Part shown: positions 10,086 to 21,619 of the stretch, piece after piece | Position numbering within the stretch: position 1 is the first letter of the stretch | Layout: the number at the start of each line of letters is the position of its first letter | Assembly: GCA_023229685.1 (NCBI GenBank) | Contig: JALNYT010000005.1 | Span: forward strand, 1 to 64,000 | Source: Sulfuritalea sp. | GTDB taxonomy: Bacteria > Pseudomonadota > Gammaproteobacteria > Burkholderiales > Rhodocyclaceae | Direction: 5' to 3' | Length of the DNA: 64,000 nucleotides | Translations under genes and position numbers: made by a program | Notes under the pieces: model-generated | The model's database searches: none | What the model was told of the DNA's origin: nothing | What the model saw: the letters and a program-made list of their open reading frames with translations, nothing else

Positions 10086-10304
10086 ATGGCCCGAAAACAG
10101 AAACTTGATTTTTCCGATATCGGTGTCACTCGACACAAGACAAATCTCAACCAGAAGGATTTCTGGGCACGGTATGGCGTCACGCAATCAGGTGGCTCCC
10201 GCTATGAGTCCGGTCGAAATGTTCCGAAGCCGCTGGCGATTCTGTTGTGGCTTCATAAGTCCGGGAAGGTGACTGACAAGGATCTCGCTGACGCATTGAA
10301 ATAG
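10086..10304 (+). CDS. short helix-turn-helix (XRE-like) regulator
   Basis: 72 residues from the ATG at MARKQKLDF, chosen because GGAG lies 8 nt upstream. An in-frame ATG 12 bp earlier has no such site. The segment LNQKDFWARYGVTQSGGSRYE is a helix-turn-helix of the Cro/C1 type: Q-K-D-F-W at the first helix, GVTQSGGSRYESGR at the recognition helix, then VPKPLAILLWL. The C-terminal KVTDKDLADALK is typical of short regulators of this kind in beta- and gammaproteobacteria. It precedes the DNase II-like gene by 270 bp and could regulate it or itself. That link is inference. Confidence 0.7.
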   Translation: MARKQKLDFSDIGVTRHKTNLNQKDFWARYGVTQSGGSRYESGRNVPKPLAILLWLHKSGKVTDKDLADALK

Positions 10305-10574
10305 AGCTGCGTCAGGGAAACGGATTTCCGAACCCGGGTCGCTCTCGGAAGAAGGACTATGGTAGCGATCGAAACGGCATGTGGTAGGGTGCATGAGTGC
10401 AACGCCCCTATGCTGGCCGCGCCGAACTGACGAGCCGTCGCCCGACTTTGATGCGATCTTCGCATCCTAGCCATTTCGCACTCTTTTCTTGCCGTCATTG
10501 CGCCTCAGACCTGAGCCACCCCCGCCAACCTGTCTGCGCCATTTCGGGACGGCAGCTTTTTAGAGGAGTCCGCC
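10305..10574. other. intergenic region before DNase II gene
   Basis: 270 bp. A ribosome site (agaggag) ends it just before the DNase II-like start. The -35/-10 boxes are not obvious. Confidence 0.35.
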
Positions 10575-11870
10575 ATGTCGATTGAACACCTGCGTTCGGT
10601 ATTCAGGACTACTTTTAGCGTCGCCCTTGTAACCGTTGGCCTAGCGGTTCTTCCCGGACTTCCTGGCTATGCCGGATATGCCACCGCCGGCGAATCGGTT
10701 CCGGCGCCCTTGCTCAAAGACGGTAAGCCCGTCGATTGGTGGTTCGCCTTTAAATTCAACTCCAAGTCTTTCCCTGGCTGCGGTGGTGGAAATGGCGCAA
10801 ATCGAGAATGCCCCTTTGGCGGTGACGTCCAGAACTACACGTTTAGCCAGCAGTTTGTTTATGCGAGCAGCGACGATCAGACGCTCCAAAAGGGAGGAGG
10901 CTGCGTCGGCGAGACCCTGACCGATCCCTTAGGGGCGACGTTCGATCAGGTCTATAACGGCTCTTTCTACTATGTGATCTGGAACGATCAGTTTTACGAC
11001 GATCCTCACATCGCCGGATGTTCAACCAGTTGTGGCAGCCCGTGGGGACATTCAAAGGGCATGCTCGCCTGGAATGAGGCAGGGGCCGGGTTCGTATTGC
11101 AGGTCACCACGCCCTCGTGGCCCGCAGCCGGCAGCAAGCTCTTCCCGCGCAAGACAGACGGCAACACCTTGGGCTGTGTCAAGGACGACGACGTCAAGGT
11201 CAGTCAGCATTTCTTCTCCTTGAAGCTGACCAAGAGCGATTTGATCAATGTACTGAATGCCCTGAAGAATGCCAGCGTGGTGACCGATCCAGCCAATCGG
11301 CAAGTGGTTAATAACGGCGGACCCAAGGACGTTCAAGCCCTGGTCAACGGCCTCGGGACGAAATCAAAAAGCAAATCCATTACCAAAGTCCAACTTTCAA
11401 GTGGCGTCGGATTGATTTCAAAGCCCTCGGCGCTGCATGTGCCACCGTGGCAACTGGTGTCGGCTGAGTTGGGCGGCGTTCCTCTCAGGACCGCGACGTG
11501 GTGGGCGAACCCGCAAATCTATTCAACGACCACGTCGACCACGATCGCTTGCTGGGACGACAGCCTTGATGCGCCCGGACCCGTCGCCATCGCGATAAGC
11601 GGGGAATGGGATGGCACTGCCTTTGGCCTCAAGGGAGGACCGGGTCCTGACTTCAACCATGCAAAGATCGGCGTATCGACTTCCGGCGACAATAGCTTTG
11701 CGATTTTCGGGGATATGAACCAGCAGGGGACCCTGTCGGGGGCAAATTGCGGCAGCAGCCAGAACGGCCGAGGTGGGCTGTTTTACGTAATCGAAAGCAA
11801 GGCACTGTCTGACCAGATAGCAAACCTGATCAAAGGCGGCACAGCACCGACCGAGGCGCCCGGCAATTGA
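10575..11870 (+). CDS. secreted deoxyribonuclease II family protein
   Basis: 431 residues with ribosome site AGAGGAG. A long signal peptide occupies about residues 1-39 (hydrophobic VALVTVGLAVLPGL, cleavage near YATAGES). DNase II features are visible. PVDWWFAFKF near residue 52 matches the start of the mature family. H159 and K161 in WGHSKGMLAWNE form the first HxK site and are followed by GFVLQVTTPSWP, as in the animal enzymes. H362 and K364 in FNHAKIGVS form the second HxK. DNase II is a PLD-fold, metal-independent acid endonuclease. Bacterial members exist but are rare, so this is a good candidate for a secreted nuclease used for nutrient DNA or against competitors. Several cysteines suggest disulfides, consistent with export. 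Biochemical activity is inferred from the motif pairs. Confidence 0.82.
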   Translation: MSIEHLRSVFRTTFSVALVTVGLAVLPGLPGYAGYATAGESVPAPLLKDGKPVDWWFAFKFNSKSFPGCGGGNGANRECPFGGDVQNYTFSQQFVYASSDDQTLQKGGGCVGETLTDPLGATFDQVYNGSFYYVIWNDQFYDDPHIAGCSTSCGSPWGHSKGMLAWNEAGAGFVLQVTTPSWPAAGSKLFPRKTDGNTLGCVKDDDVKVSQHFFSLKLTKSDLINVLNALKNASVVTDPANRQVVNNGGPKDVQALVNGLGTKSKSKSITKVQLSSGVGLISKPSALHVPPWQLVSAELGGVPLRTATWWANPQIYSTTTSTTIACWDDSLDAPGPVAIAISGEWDGTAFGLKGGPGPDFNHAKIGVSTSGDNSFAIFGDMNQQGTLSGANCGSSQNGRGGLFYVIESKALSDQIANLIKGGTAPTEAPGN

Positions 11871-11953
11871 TGGTCGATAAGACTGCGCGAGGAAATAGGG
11901 CGATATGCGTTAGGGCTGTCGTCTGCAACCGGCGCGTATAGAGGAGAACGCAT

Positions 11954-13021
11954 ATGGGACGCAACATCGTTTTGTGTTTCGATGGGACGAACAACCAGTA
12001 CGCCGCAACCAACACGAATGTCGTCAAGATGTACGCGATGGTTGATCGGAGCGGGACCGATCAGATAGCGTATTACCAGCCCGGCATTGGAACGTTTGCA
12101 CCACCGGGGGTATGGGACAAAGCCAAGAAGTGGATTATTACTCGGCTTGACCTGGCGATCGCCTGGCTACTCGAAGATCACGTCACGGACGGATACCGGT
12201 TCCTCATGCGCTATTACCAGGAGGGGGATCAGATCTTCATTTTCGGTTTTAGCCGCGGCGCCTATACGGCCAGGGCCGTTGCCGCGATGATCTACAAGGT
12301 GGGATTGCTTACCCAGGGAAACGAGGAGTTGTTGCCATTCGCCTGGAATATGTTCAAGCAGGAAGAGAATGCAGAGATATACGACGGATTCCGGCACACG
12401 TTCTCGCGCAACGTACGTGTTCACTTCTTGGGACTCTGGGATACGGTCAGCTCCGTTGGGTGGATGTGGGCGCCGCAGTCCTTGCAGTTCACAGCAAACA
12501 ACCCTTTCGTTGAGGCGGTGCGCCACGCCGTCGCCCTTGATGAGCGGCGGGCCTATTTTCCTCAGAACCTCTGGGGTCACGATCCCGCCATGCCGACGGA
12601 TGTCGTGCAGGTCTGGTTCCCGGGCGTCCACTGCGATGTCGGCGGAGGTTATGCCGAGAAGGAGGCCGGGCTGTCAAAGATCGCACTGAAGTGGATGGTC
12701 GAGCAGGCCGAAGCCTTCGGCTTGCGGTTCAATCCTGCAGCCCGGGCGGTCATCCTCCCAGAACAGGACACACCGAAATACGCGGCCCCCAGTCCGACAG
12801 CGGTGCAACATGAATCACTTCGAGGTTTGTGGTGGCTCGCCGAATATATTCCCAAGCGGATCAAGGATCCTGCCGCCGGATTTGCGACGCGCTGGATTCT
12901 TCACGCTGGGAGGCATCGATACGTGGCGAAAGACGCAAAGATCCACGAGTCGGTTACCGAGCGAATTCGGGCGGTACCGGCGTATCGACCGACGAACTTG
13001 CCAGAAGCCAGATCAACATGA
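11954..13021 (+). CDS. DUF2235 alpha/beta hydrolase (Tle1/T6SS phospholipase-like)
   Basis: 355 residues with ribosome site GAGGAG. The opening RNIVLCFDGTNNQYAATNTNV is the characteristic DUF2235 start, with the FDGT oxyanion region. S100 in FIFGFSRGAYTARA is the nucleophile of the GxSxG elbow, and PGVHCDVGGGYAE supplies the later acid region. The family includes type VI secretion phospholipase effectors (Tle1) and many unassigned hydrolases. There is no signal peptide, and no VgrG, PAAR or immunity-like gene is visible nearby, so an effector role is only possible. It follows the DNase II gene by 83 bp on the same strand and may be co-transcribed with it. Confidence 0.85.
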   Translation: MGRNIVLCFDGTNNQYAATNTNVVKMYAMVDRSGTDQIAYYQPGIGTFAPPGVWDKAKKWIITRLDLAIAWLLEDHVTDGYRFLMRYYQEGDQIFIFGFSRGAYTARAVAAMIYKVGLLTQGNEELLPFAWNMFKQEENAEIYDGFRHTFSRNVRVHFLGLWDTVSSVGWMWAPQSLQFTANNPFVEAVRHAVALDERRAYFPQNLWGHDPAMPTDVVQVWFPGVHCDVGGGYAEKEAGLSKIALKWMVEQAEAFGLRFNPAARAVILPEQDTPKYAAPSPTAVQHESLRGLWWLAEYIPKRIKDPAAGFATRWILHAGRHRYVAKDAKIHESVTERIRAVPAYRPTNLPEARST

Positions 13022-13159
13022 GTCTATTGGAAGGATGCTGCACGCACGGCACTGAGAGCCTATGTGCCTACGGCCAAGGAGCCTTCACACTTGCAAACAC
13101 CTTCATAACTTGGTACATAGAGCTTCCCCAAGTGCATAATGCGTCTCGGGGGAACACCT

Positions 13160-14146
13160 ATGCTAATCAAATCAGCCGATGACAAGAAGAAACGGCTGCG
13201 ACTGCTGCAGGAATTGGCTAAGTCCGATCGCCTGGACGAGCGCCAGAAAGACTGGCTGCGCGATGAATATCGGCGTTTAGCGCCAGGAACCTCGGGGGAA
13301 CGCGACGCCGCCCACTACCTCGATATGTCGTTCAGTGGGGGTATGAACCACGCCGTGCTCCACGACCTGCGTCTCGAAGCCGACGGCCAAATCGCTCAAA
13401 TTGACCACCTCGTGGTCGACCGATTGCTCAACTTCTTCCTGCTGGAAACCAAGACCTACAACGGCAGCCTACATGTCAACGAGCACGGCGAATTCATGGT
13501 CGAGTATGCCGGAGAACGCCGCTATGGCATTGAATCGCCCTTAGAGCAAAGCCGTCGCCATGAGACGGTGCTCAAGAAGGTATTAGAACGCCTCAAAATT
13601 ACTGGGCGCGCGGGGACCACGCCAACCTTCGTTCACATTGTGATGGTGCATCCCAAAGGCATCATCCACCGCCCTGCGGCGAATAAGTTCGACACCAGCA
13701 TGATCATCAAAGCGGACCAATTCGCCACGTGGCATAGCAAGCACGTAGACAAAATGGACGCCGCGGCTGTACTGGCGGGGGCGCTGAACCTCCGGGGTCG
13801 TGACACCGTCAAGGACTGGGGAGAGATGCTCAAGGCTGAGCATCGGCCAACCAATCCGCTGGAACTGCCAGACTTCATCAAGCCAAACGGGCGCGTTCCG
13901 ACGACCCTACTCACTCCGCGAGCGGCAGTTGCGGAGCCCCAAGCAGCACACGCAATGACGAGCAAACCTGGAGCCCCATCAACGCGGTCTTCGTCCTCAC
14001 CGGGGAAACATCACGCTGCGCCGGTTTGCGCTACGTGTGGCAACCCATTAACCCCGAAGGCCCACAAGTTTTGCCAGGACAAAGCCGCGTGGTTTGGCGG
14101 GAAGTTGTATTGCTACGATCACCAAGCAGCCGCTAAGCGCGCATAA
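13160..14146 (+). CDS. NERD-domain protein with C-terminal zinc-binding module
   Basis: 328 residues from the ATG giving MLIKSADDKK, preferred because GGGGGA lies 6 nt upstream. A second in-frame ATG is 21 bp earlier. The NERD (nuclease-related) domain spans about residues 50-200: GTSGERDAAHYLD, then QIAQIDHLVVDR and FLLETKTYNG. The D...E-x-K arrangement is the nuclease-like core of the PD-(D/E)xK superfamily. The C-terminus (about 290-325) carries CATCGNPL, then KFCQDK and LYCYDHQ, a probable zinc ribbon. NERD proteins occur in plasmid, phage-defence and DNA-processing contexts. Here it stands beside the secreted nuclease and DUF2235 genes. Its function is not determined. Confidence 0.8.
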   Translation: MLIKSADDKKKRLRLLQELAKSDRLDERQKDWLRDEYRRLAPGTSGERDAAHYLDMSFSGGMNHAVLHDLRLEADGQIAQIDHLVVDRLLNFFLLETKTYNGSLHVNEHGEFMVEYAGERRYGIESPLEQSRRHETVLKKVLERLKITGRAGTTPTFVHIVMVHPKGIIHRPAANKFDTSMIIKADQFATWHSKHVDKMDAAAVLAGALNLRGRDTVKDWGEMLKAEHRPTNPLELPDFIKPNGRVPTTLLTPRAAVAEPQAAHAMTSKPGAPSTRSSSSPGKHHAAPVCATCGNPLTPKAHKFCQDKAAWFGGKLYCYDHQAAAKRA

Positions 14147-14280
14147 CAACCGCCGATGCTGGCCGGCAGCCGAAGTAGGCGACCGTCCGCTTTGTAGAGT
14201 TTCGACCGGTCGGATTGGTATGAAGCAGAAGTACGGTCAGGAATAGACGATGGCCGGCAAAGACCGAAAGCCAGTCAACC

Positions 14281-14315
14281 TGGGGATAATGTCAAATGAA
14301 GGCAGGGCAAGGTGG
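14281..14315 (+). repeat. degenerate interspersed repeat, copy B
   Basis: Core gataatgtcaaatgaaggc followed by G-rich sequence, in the 291-bp gap between the NERD gene and the next gene. Confidence 0.45.
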
Positions 14316-14437
14316 GGCCGTTGCCCTAGACCGGTGTTCGGCCTAAGATTTCGCTGGCGAATAGCTGTCCATGTGGGTAATAGCGCGATACAAGCATAAA
14401 ACGAAGATTTACTACGGCGTCGACAAGGAAAGGCCCT

Positions 14438-15124
14438 ATGGTCGAATTAAGTCAGGAGGAAAAGGAGAGTATTCGAGCGGAACTTGAATACAGAGCCGCA
14501 GTCACGCATGAACTTCAGCCGACACCTACGGGTTGGAGGTTGATCTCTCTGAGTCTTTCGCATCCAGTAATTGTCACCGTGCTTGGAGGCATGTTAGTAG
14601 CTTGGGTGGGGGCTTTTCTCCAAGCTAATTTCAACGAAAATCAGGCCGAGAACGCTCACCAAAAGCAGATTCAGGACAAGAAGCTCTCAATCGTGGGTAG
14701 CTTACCGGTACAACTTTTTAAGGATATAGCTCTTATCCAAAACAGGAGCTATCTTCGGCTCGATTTAGAAGCTTGGAAACATGACCGTGATCACATTGGA
14801 TATCTGGGAAGAACGCGAACGGAGGTTATAAGTCTCTACAGCAAATTGGCGGAAGACTACATCAAGTCGCCTCGACAGGCACCGCTTCTGAGTGAGGCAA
14901 AAAGTTGGTTTTGCCAGAAGGATGTATTGGATCGTGCAAGTCTGCTGGATAGGGAGATACGTGAGTTCTCCGATCTCAATGTTTCGAAGCTGACGGAGGA
15001 CAATGTCAAACAATTTGGACATATGGCCGAAGACCAACTGAATGATTTGGTTACCGCAATGGTGGATGAAGTAAAGAATCCCCCTATTAAGTGCATATCT
15101 GGACAGAAATCTATCAGGGGCTAA
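14438..15124 (+). CDS. hypothetical protein with one membrane helix
   Basis: 228 residues, not recognised. Residues 1-30 are acidic and helical. One membrane segment follows at about 42-62 (HPVIVTVLGGMLVAWVGAFL), then a charged region of about 160 residues, largely helical, with two cysteines (SWFCQKDVL and IKCISGQ). An AAGGAAAGG purine run lies just upstream of the ATG. A single helix with a long soluble tail suggests an inner-membrane anchored protein. Lower GC and less biased codons than the core genes suggest acquired DNA. No function can be assigned. Confidence 0.55.
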   Translation: MVELSQEEKESIRAELEYRAAVTHELQPTPTGWRLISLSLSHPVIVTVLGGMLVAWVGAFLQANFNENQAENAHQKQIQDKKLSIVGSLPVQLFKDIALIQNRSYLRLDLEAWKHDRDHIGYLGRTRTEVISLYSKLAEDYIKSPRQAPLLSEAKSWFCQKDVLDRASLLDREIREFSDLNVSKLTEDNVKQFGHMAEDQLNDLVTAMVDEVKNPPIKCISGQKSIRG

Positions 15125-15536
15125 CTCGCAAATCTATCGTTGCCGGGGACGGAAACCATCCAGCACCTCGCGCGCCTGCGCGCCGAATGCAAGGTATTCA
15201 TCGCGACGAGTTGCCGAAGGAAGTTGAAGCTCGGTAAGACCAAGCAGCAGATACCCGGGCGATAATGTCAAAGGGAAGAGGGTAGGGCGAGAGCTACTGC
15301 CTTAGCTTTCAATGACGGCTTCCCCACTGGAAGCGGACAGGAAGATTCTCGACACCACCGTCTCCGTCCGGCCATCAGCGGCCAGCGGGAATGCTGCTCC
15401 CATTCATTCGGCTCGGTCATCTGGAAGCAGTCATTGATCGGCGCTATCAATTGTCCTCGCCTGAACTTCGGGTACGCAGCGGGTCCGGTCATTCAGGGCG
15501 CAGGAAGCGGTACATCCGGTAGGTCGGCTTCCACTT
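15125..15536. other. intergenic filler with possible gene remnant
   Basis: About 410 bp. Bases 15140-15265 read in one frame as a short codon-like remnant (HLARLRAECKVF) ended by a stop. It is too short to identify. The remainder is degenerate intergenic sequence including repeat copy C. Confidence 0.35.
15259..15293 (+). repeat. degenerate interspersed repeat, copy C
   Basis: Core gataatgtcaaagggaagag followed by G-rich sequence, the same family as copies near 9918, 14281 and 36970. Confidence 0.45.
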
Positions 15537-15613
15537 GCGGATTCAACCGGTGGATGCAACACACTAGAAACTGCGTAAGCAGAAGGAGTGTTGCATCCAC
15601 CGGCTGAATCCGC
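15537..15613. repeat. 77-bp palindromic MITE-like repeat, copy 1
   Basis: Two 26-bp arms (15537-15562 and 15588-15613) are inverted copies with one mismatch, around a 25-bp spacer. The arm starts gcggattcaaccggtggatg. A second copy with the same orientation and near-identical spacer is at 33620-33690. The arm resembles the terminal repeats of IS30-type elements, but I see no transposase nearby. Confidence 0.75.
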
Positions 15614-15743
15614 CGCGCAATGATTCTATGGTTCATGTCAAGGCGTTTGTGAGGCGCTTCGGATCGGATACATCGATTTCCTTGTTCTTCCAGCGGTGAA
15701 ATGTTGCAGCAGCTTTTCCGAAGCATGTTCTGTCTATCGAGTG

Positions 15744-15887
15744 TTATACGGCGCCAGCCCGCGCTCGCTTTAGAGTCTCCAAAGCCACGGGGTAGTGAAA
15801 ATCCTCGACACGCTTTACCAATTCCGTGCCCAGGGGGTCGAGCGCAGCCTTGAACTCATCGTCAAGCAGCATGGTGCGGCAGAGCAT
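15744..15887 (-). pseudogene. remnant of an Hpt domain C-terminus
   Basis: 47 codons read MLCRTMLLDDEFKAALDPLG and continue to a stop. They match the C-terminal Hpt ends of the two hybrid kinases downstream on this strand: FKAALDPLGTELVKRVEDF against LKAALGPLGAKLALRIVGF, then YPVALETLKRAR against YPEALEIIREAR. No phosphotransfer histidine or upstream kinase sequence remains. It is interpreted as the broken end of a third duplicated kinase module. It could instead be a tiny functional protein, but that seems unlikely. Confidence 0.6.
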
Positions 15888-15948
15888 GGTCAGTTATGGT
15901 GGGCAACTCGACTCGGACGGAAGAGATTGGCGTCGGCCCGGCCGCATG

Positions 15949-17609
15949 TCAGCTGCCGGTTGTAGCGGCAGTTTCCGCCTGCGGCGCCACCGGCAGCCAC
16001 ACGGTGAAGGTGGTGCCCTTGCCGACCGTGCTGTCGACCTCGATGCGCCCGCCGTGCTTGTGCACGATGCTGAAGGCGAGCGAGAGCCCGAGCCCGGTGC
16101 CCTTGCCGACCGGCTTGGTGGTGAAGAAGGGTTCGAACAGCCGGCGCTGGTCTTCCGGCGAGATGCCGCTGCCGGTGTCGGCGATGGCGACGAAGACCTC
16201 TTCGCCGCGCCGCCCGGTGCGGATGGTGATGTCGCCCTTGTCGGCGATGGCCTGGCCCGCGTTGACCAGCAGGTTCATGAACACCTGGTTGAGCTGCGAG
16301 GGCAGGCACCAGACCTCGGGCAGTTCGCCGTATTCCTTGTGCACCGTGCAGTGGTACTTGAGCTCGTTCCACACCATGTTGAGGGTGGACTCCAGCCCGC
16401 TCTGCAGATCGGCCCACTTCCAGTTGACGTCGTCCACGTGCGAGAAGCTCTTGAGGTCCGCCACGATCTTGCGCACGCGCTGCAGGCCGTCCTGGGATTC
16501 GGCCATCAGCTGCTTGATGTCGCCGCGCAGGAAATCGAGATTCTTCTGCTGCTTGAGTTCCTGCACTGCGGCGAGCGCCGTCTCGTTCGCCGCGCTCACC
16601 TCTTCCAGGCCGGCGTAGGCATCCAGAATTTCGAAAAGTTCCCGAATGTAGTATTCCAGCGTACCCATGTTGGAGCTGACGAAGCCGATCGGGTTGTTGA
16701 TCTCGTGCGCCACCCCGGCGGCGAGCTGGCCGATGGCGGCGAGCTTGTCGGATTGCAGGAGATGCGCCTGCGCCTGGGCGAGCTTGTCGTCGAGCGCCTT
16801 GCGCGCCGTGATGTCGCGCACGGTGCCCACGCCCCACCAGGCGTTGTCGCGCCTGACCGCCGCGAGCGATATTTCCATGGGGAATTCCGTGCCGTCCTTG
16901 CGCAGCGCGGCCAGCTCGGTCGTCTTGCCCACGGCGCCGCCGGTGCCGCTTTCCTTGAAGCCCGCGAACCCGTGGTCAATGGCCTTGCGGTAGCGGGGCG
17001 GCACCAGCAGGGCGTGCAGCTCGCGGCCGAGCACTTCCGTCGCGGTGTAGCCGAACATCTTCTCCGCCGCCGGGTTCCAAAAGGCGATGCGGCCTTCCCC
17101 GTCGACCATGATGATGGCATCGCGGGCAGCGTCGGTCACCGAGTGCAGGGTCTGTTCGCGCCGCGCCACCTCGGCTTCGAGAAAGACATTCTGGTCGCGC
17201 AGCCAGTCGCGGGCACGCTTGAGCTCGAGGTGGATTTGCACCCGCGCCAGCATGATCGGCGGGCGGTAGGGCTTGGCGATGTAATCCACCGCGCCGAGGG
17301 CGAGGCCCTTCTCCTCGTCCTCGATCGAATCGAGCCCGGTAACGAAGATCACCGGGATGTGGCGCGTCGCCGGGTTGTCGCGCAACTGCGCCAGCACGGC
17401 GTAGCCATCCATGCCCGGCATCATCACGTCGAGCAGGATCAGGTCGGGCTTCGGTTCGCCGGCGGCGATGGCCAGTGCGCGCTCGCCCGAGGGCGCGGCC
17501 AGCACGTTGTACTGCGAATGCAGCAGCCGGCGCAGGACGCCCAGGTTGCCGGGGTCGTCATCCACCGCCAGGATGGTCTGGCGTGCCGTTTGTGTTGTCG
17601 CGTCGGTAC

Positions 17610-17613
<4 letters not shown>
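15949..17613 (-). CDS. response regulator-PAS-histidine kinase
   Basis: 554 residues. The ATG giving MSTDATTQT overlaps the stop of the preceding hybrid kinase (ATGA) and has GGGAGG 5 nt upstream. Domains in order: receiver (about 10-130, with LILLDVMMPGMDGY holding the phospho-Asp and the AKPY lysine), a coiled segment, PAS (about 160-280), dimerisation with phospho-His in GVAHEINNPIGF (about 320), then an HATPase with MNLLVNAGQA (N box), IADTGSGI (G1) and GKGTGLGLSL (G2). This receiver-first kinase type is soluble and probably takes phosphate from another protein of the operon. A 100-bp block of its receiver is identical to that of the HD-GYP regulator at 32161-33438. Confidence 0.88.
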
Positions 17614-20035
<2,422 letters not shown>

Positions 20036-20039
<4 letters not shown>

Positions 20040-20425
20040 TCGATATACCCCTTCAGCCATTCCAGGGCTTCGGATTCCGAAGCGAAGAGTCGGGTCGGCA
20101 GATGCGGATTGCTGAGGCCGAGGTAGAAGTTGCCCAGTACCCGGCTGACCGGCGTGCCGACGATGAGCCCCACCGCACTGGCGGCCTTCGCCGCTTGCTC
20201 GCTCGCATAGTAGTGACGGGCGCCCCTGGCAAGGGACTTCATCGTGCTGGTGTCGACTACCATCGGCCGCCTCTTGCCCTGGTTGATCTTCAGGTAGGCC
20301 GCCATGCTCTCCTCGGCGTCCTCCAGCGTTACGTCCGAACCGGGAACCCATATGATGCGGACGATGCCGTCCTCTGCCAGCCACATGCTGGCCTTGGCGA
20401 TGTTGACGACTTCCTGGTTTTCCAT
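20036..20425 (-). CDS. STAS/SpoIIAA-like small protein
   Basis: 129 residues. It begins 18 nt after the FadL-like stop and overlaps the next kinase start by 4 nt. The pattern of alternating strands and helices (GIVRIIWVPGSDVTLEDAEE, then RRPMVVDTSTMKSLAR, then SRVLGNFYLGL) resembles the SpoIIAA/STAS-like fold of small proteins often encoded before PAS-type kinases. The serine or threonine that anti-sigma antagonists phosphorylate could be in DTSTMKS. It lacks a signal peptide. I infer a role as input or adaptor for the downstream hybrid kinase. The family call is moderate because it rests on pattern only. Confidence 0.6.
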
Positions 20426-20443
20426 TTCCGCGCACCTTGCCCT

Positions 20444-21619
20444 TCAGAACCTGTACCCGGCCGTGAGCCCGAGCACATGCTGCCTTATGTTCTGTTTACC
20501 GCTATAGCCGAAGATGTTGCCCGACCCATTTTGCTCGCGAGCGACGGTGTTCTGGTAGGCGAGATCGAATTGCCAGTTCCCCATTTTCCGCCCGACCCCC
20601 AGACCGAGTTCATGGCCGTCCCCGTCCGGTTGGGAAGGAGTGATATGGGTATCGGGAAATGCGCCTTGGATATACGCATACCCGGCTCGCAGGCTCCAGC
20701 CCGCCGGCAGCCTGTATTCGCCGCCGATCCTGACATCCCGGCTGTTTCGCGTCTTCAGCTGGGTCGTGGAATCGGGCCAGATGTCCGTCTTTGTCGTCAC
20801 CTGATCCATCGAGCTCCACCCGTACCAGTCCGCATCCAGGGCTAGGGTCAGGTTTTCCGACGGGGCGAACGCGATGCCGAGGCCGAACGATGCCGGATAG
20901 CGGACTTCCGCCCGTGCATTGCTCGTGGTTGCGACTCCCGCGATGGTCATGGTCCTTTGGCCATCATGGTCGATGGATATTCCGCTCCTGTAGGTGGCGC
21001 CCGCCTTGAGGCGGTCGCTGACTTTCCACAGGAGTCCGACGATGCCGCCGACACCTGTGCCGTCGATCTTGTCGTCGATTCTCACGCCGGGGCCCGCCGG
21101 GATCGACCGATCGATCTGGCTGAAACCGGCGACCAGTCCTCCGCCGACGGATAAAGTATCGTTCGCTTGCCAGGCAACGACGGCGCTGAGGTCTGTTCGC
21201 ACCATCGCCGACCGCTGCCAGGCGAAGCCGTTGGCGAGGTCATCCTGAAGTTCCGCATCCCGGGCATAGGGCGCGTATACCCCAAGACCGGCGCTGAGTC
21301 TGTCGGTCAGGCGGCGGGCAAGGAAAAATGCCGGGGCGAGAGCTTTCTTGTCGCTGGTCTCCGTGGCGCCGCCCGGCGTCGTGTAGCGCAGCTGAGGAGA
21401 GATCGCGGCCAGGTTGACGTCGACCAGGGTTCCATCGATCTGACTGATTCCCGCCGGGTTGTAGTAGATGGCCGATCCGTCATTCGCTACTGCCGTGAAT
21501 GCGCCCGCCATGCCCAAGGCGCGTGCGCCCTGGCCCGGGGTGGACAACCCGCCTGCAAAGACAGGTGCGCCCGGCAAGAGAAGAAGAAAAACACTGCCCG
21601 CTGCCGGTAAGGTTTTCAT
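20444..21619 (-). CDS. FadL/TodX-type outer-membrane transport protein
   Basis: 391 residues. The ATG overlaps the stop of the preceding hybrid kinase (ATGA). The signal peptide (MKTLPAAGSVFLLLLPGAPVFA) is followed by GGLSTPGQGARALGMAGAFTAVANDGSAIYYNPAGI, the diagnostic N-terminal hatch of the OmpP1/FadL/TodX family (described by its key residues N-P-A-G). The rest is alternating amphipathic strands ending in the outer-membrane signature LGLTAGYRF with terminal Phe. Members move hydrophobic molecules such as fatty acids, toluene or other aromatics across the outer membrane. Encoding it inside a kinase/chemotaxis operon is unusual and suggests that the system senses, or moves toward, a hydrophobic compound. 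Confidence 0.87.
   Translation of the reverse strand: MKTLPAAGSVFLLLLPGAPVFAGGLSTPGQGARALGMAGAFTAVANDGSAIYYNPAGISQIDGTLVDVNLAAISPQLRYTTPGGATETSDKKALAPAFFLARRLTDRLSAGLGVYAPYARDAELQDDLANGFAWQRSAMVRTDLSAVVAWQANDTLSVGGGLVAGFSQIDRSIPAGPGVRIDDKIDGTGVGGIVGLLWKVSDRLKAGATYRSGISIDHDGQRTMTIAGVATTSNARAEVRYPASFGLGIAFAPSENLTLALDADWYGWSSMDQVTTKTDIWPDSTTQLKTRNSRDVRIGGEYRLPAGWSLRAGYAYIQGAFPDTHITPSQPDGDGHELGLGVGRKMGNWQFDLAYQNTVAREQNGSGNIFGYSGKQNIRQHVLGLTAGYRF

Noticed and set aside
11954..13021. Type VI secretion effector module
   Set aside because: The DUF2235 gene resembles Tle1, but no VgrG, PAAR, adaptor or immunity gene is visible, so it is kept as a hydrolase of unknown role.
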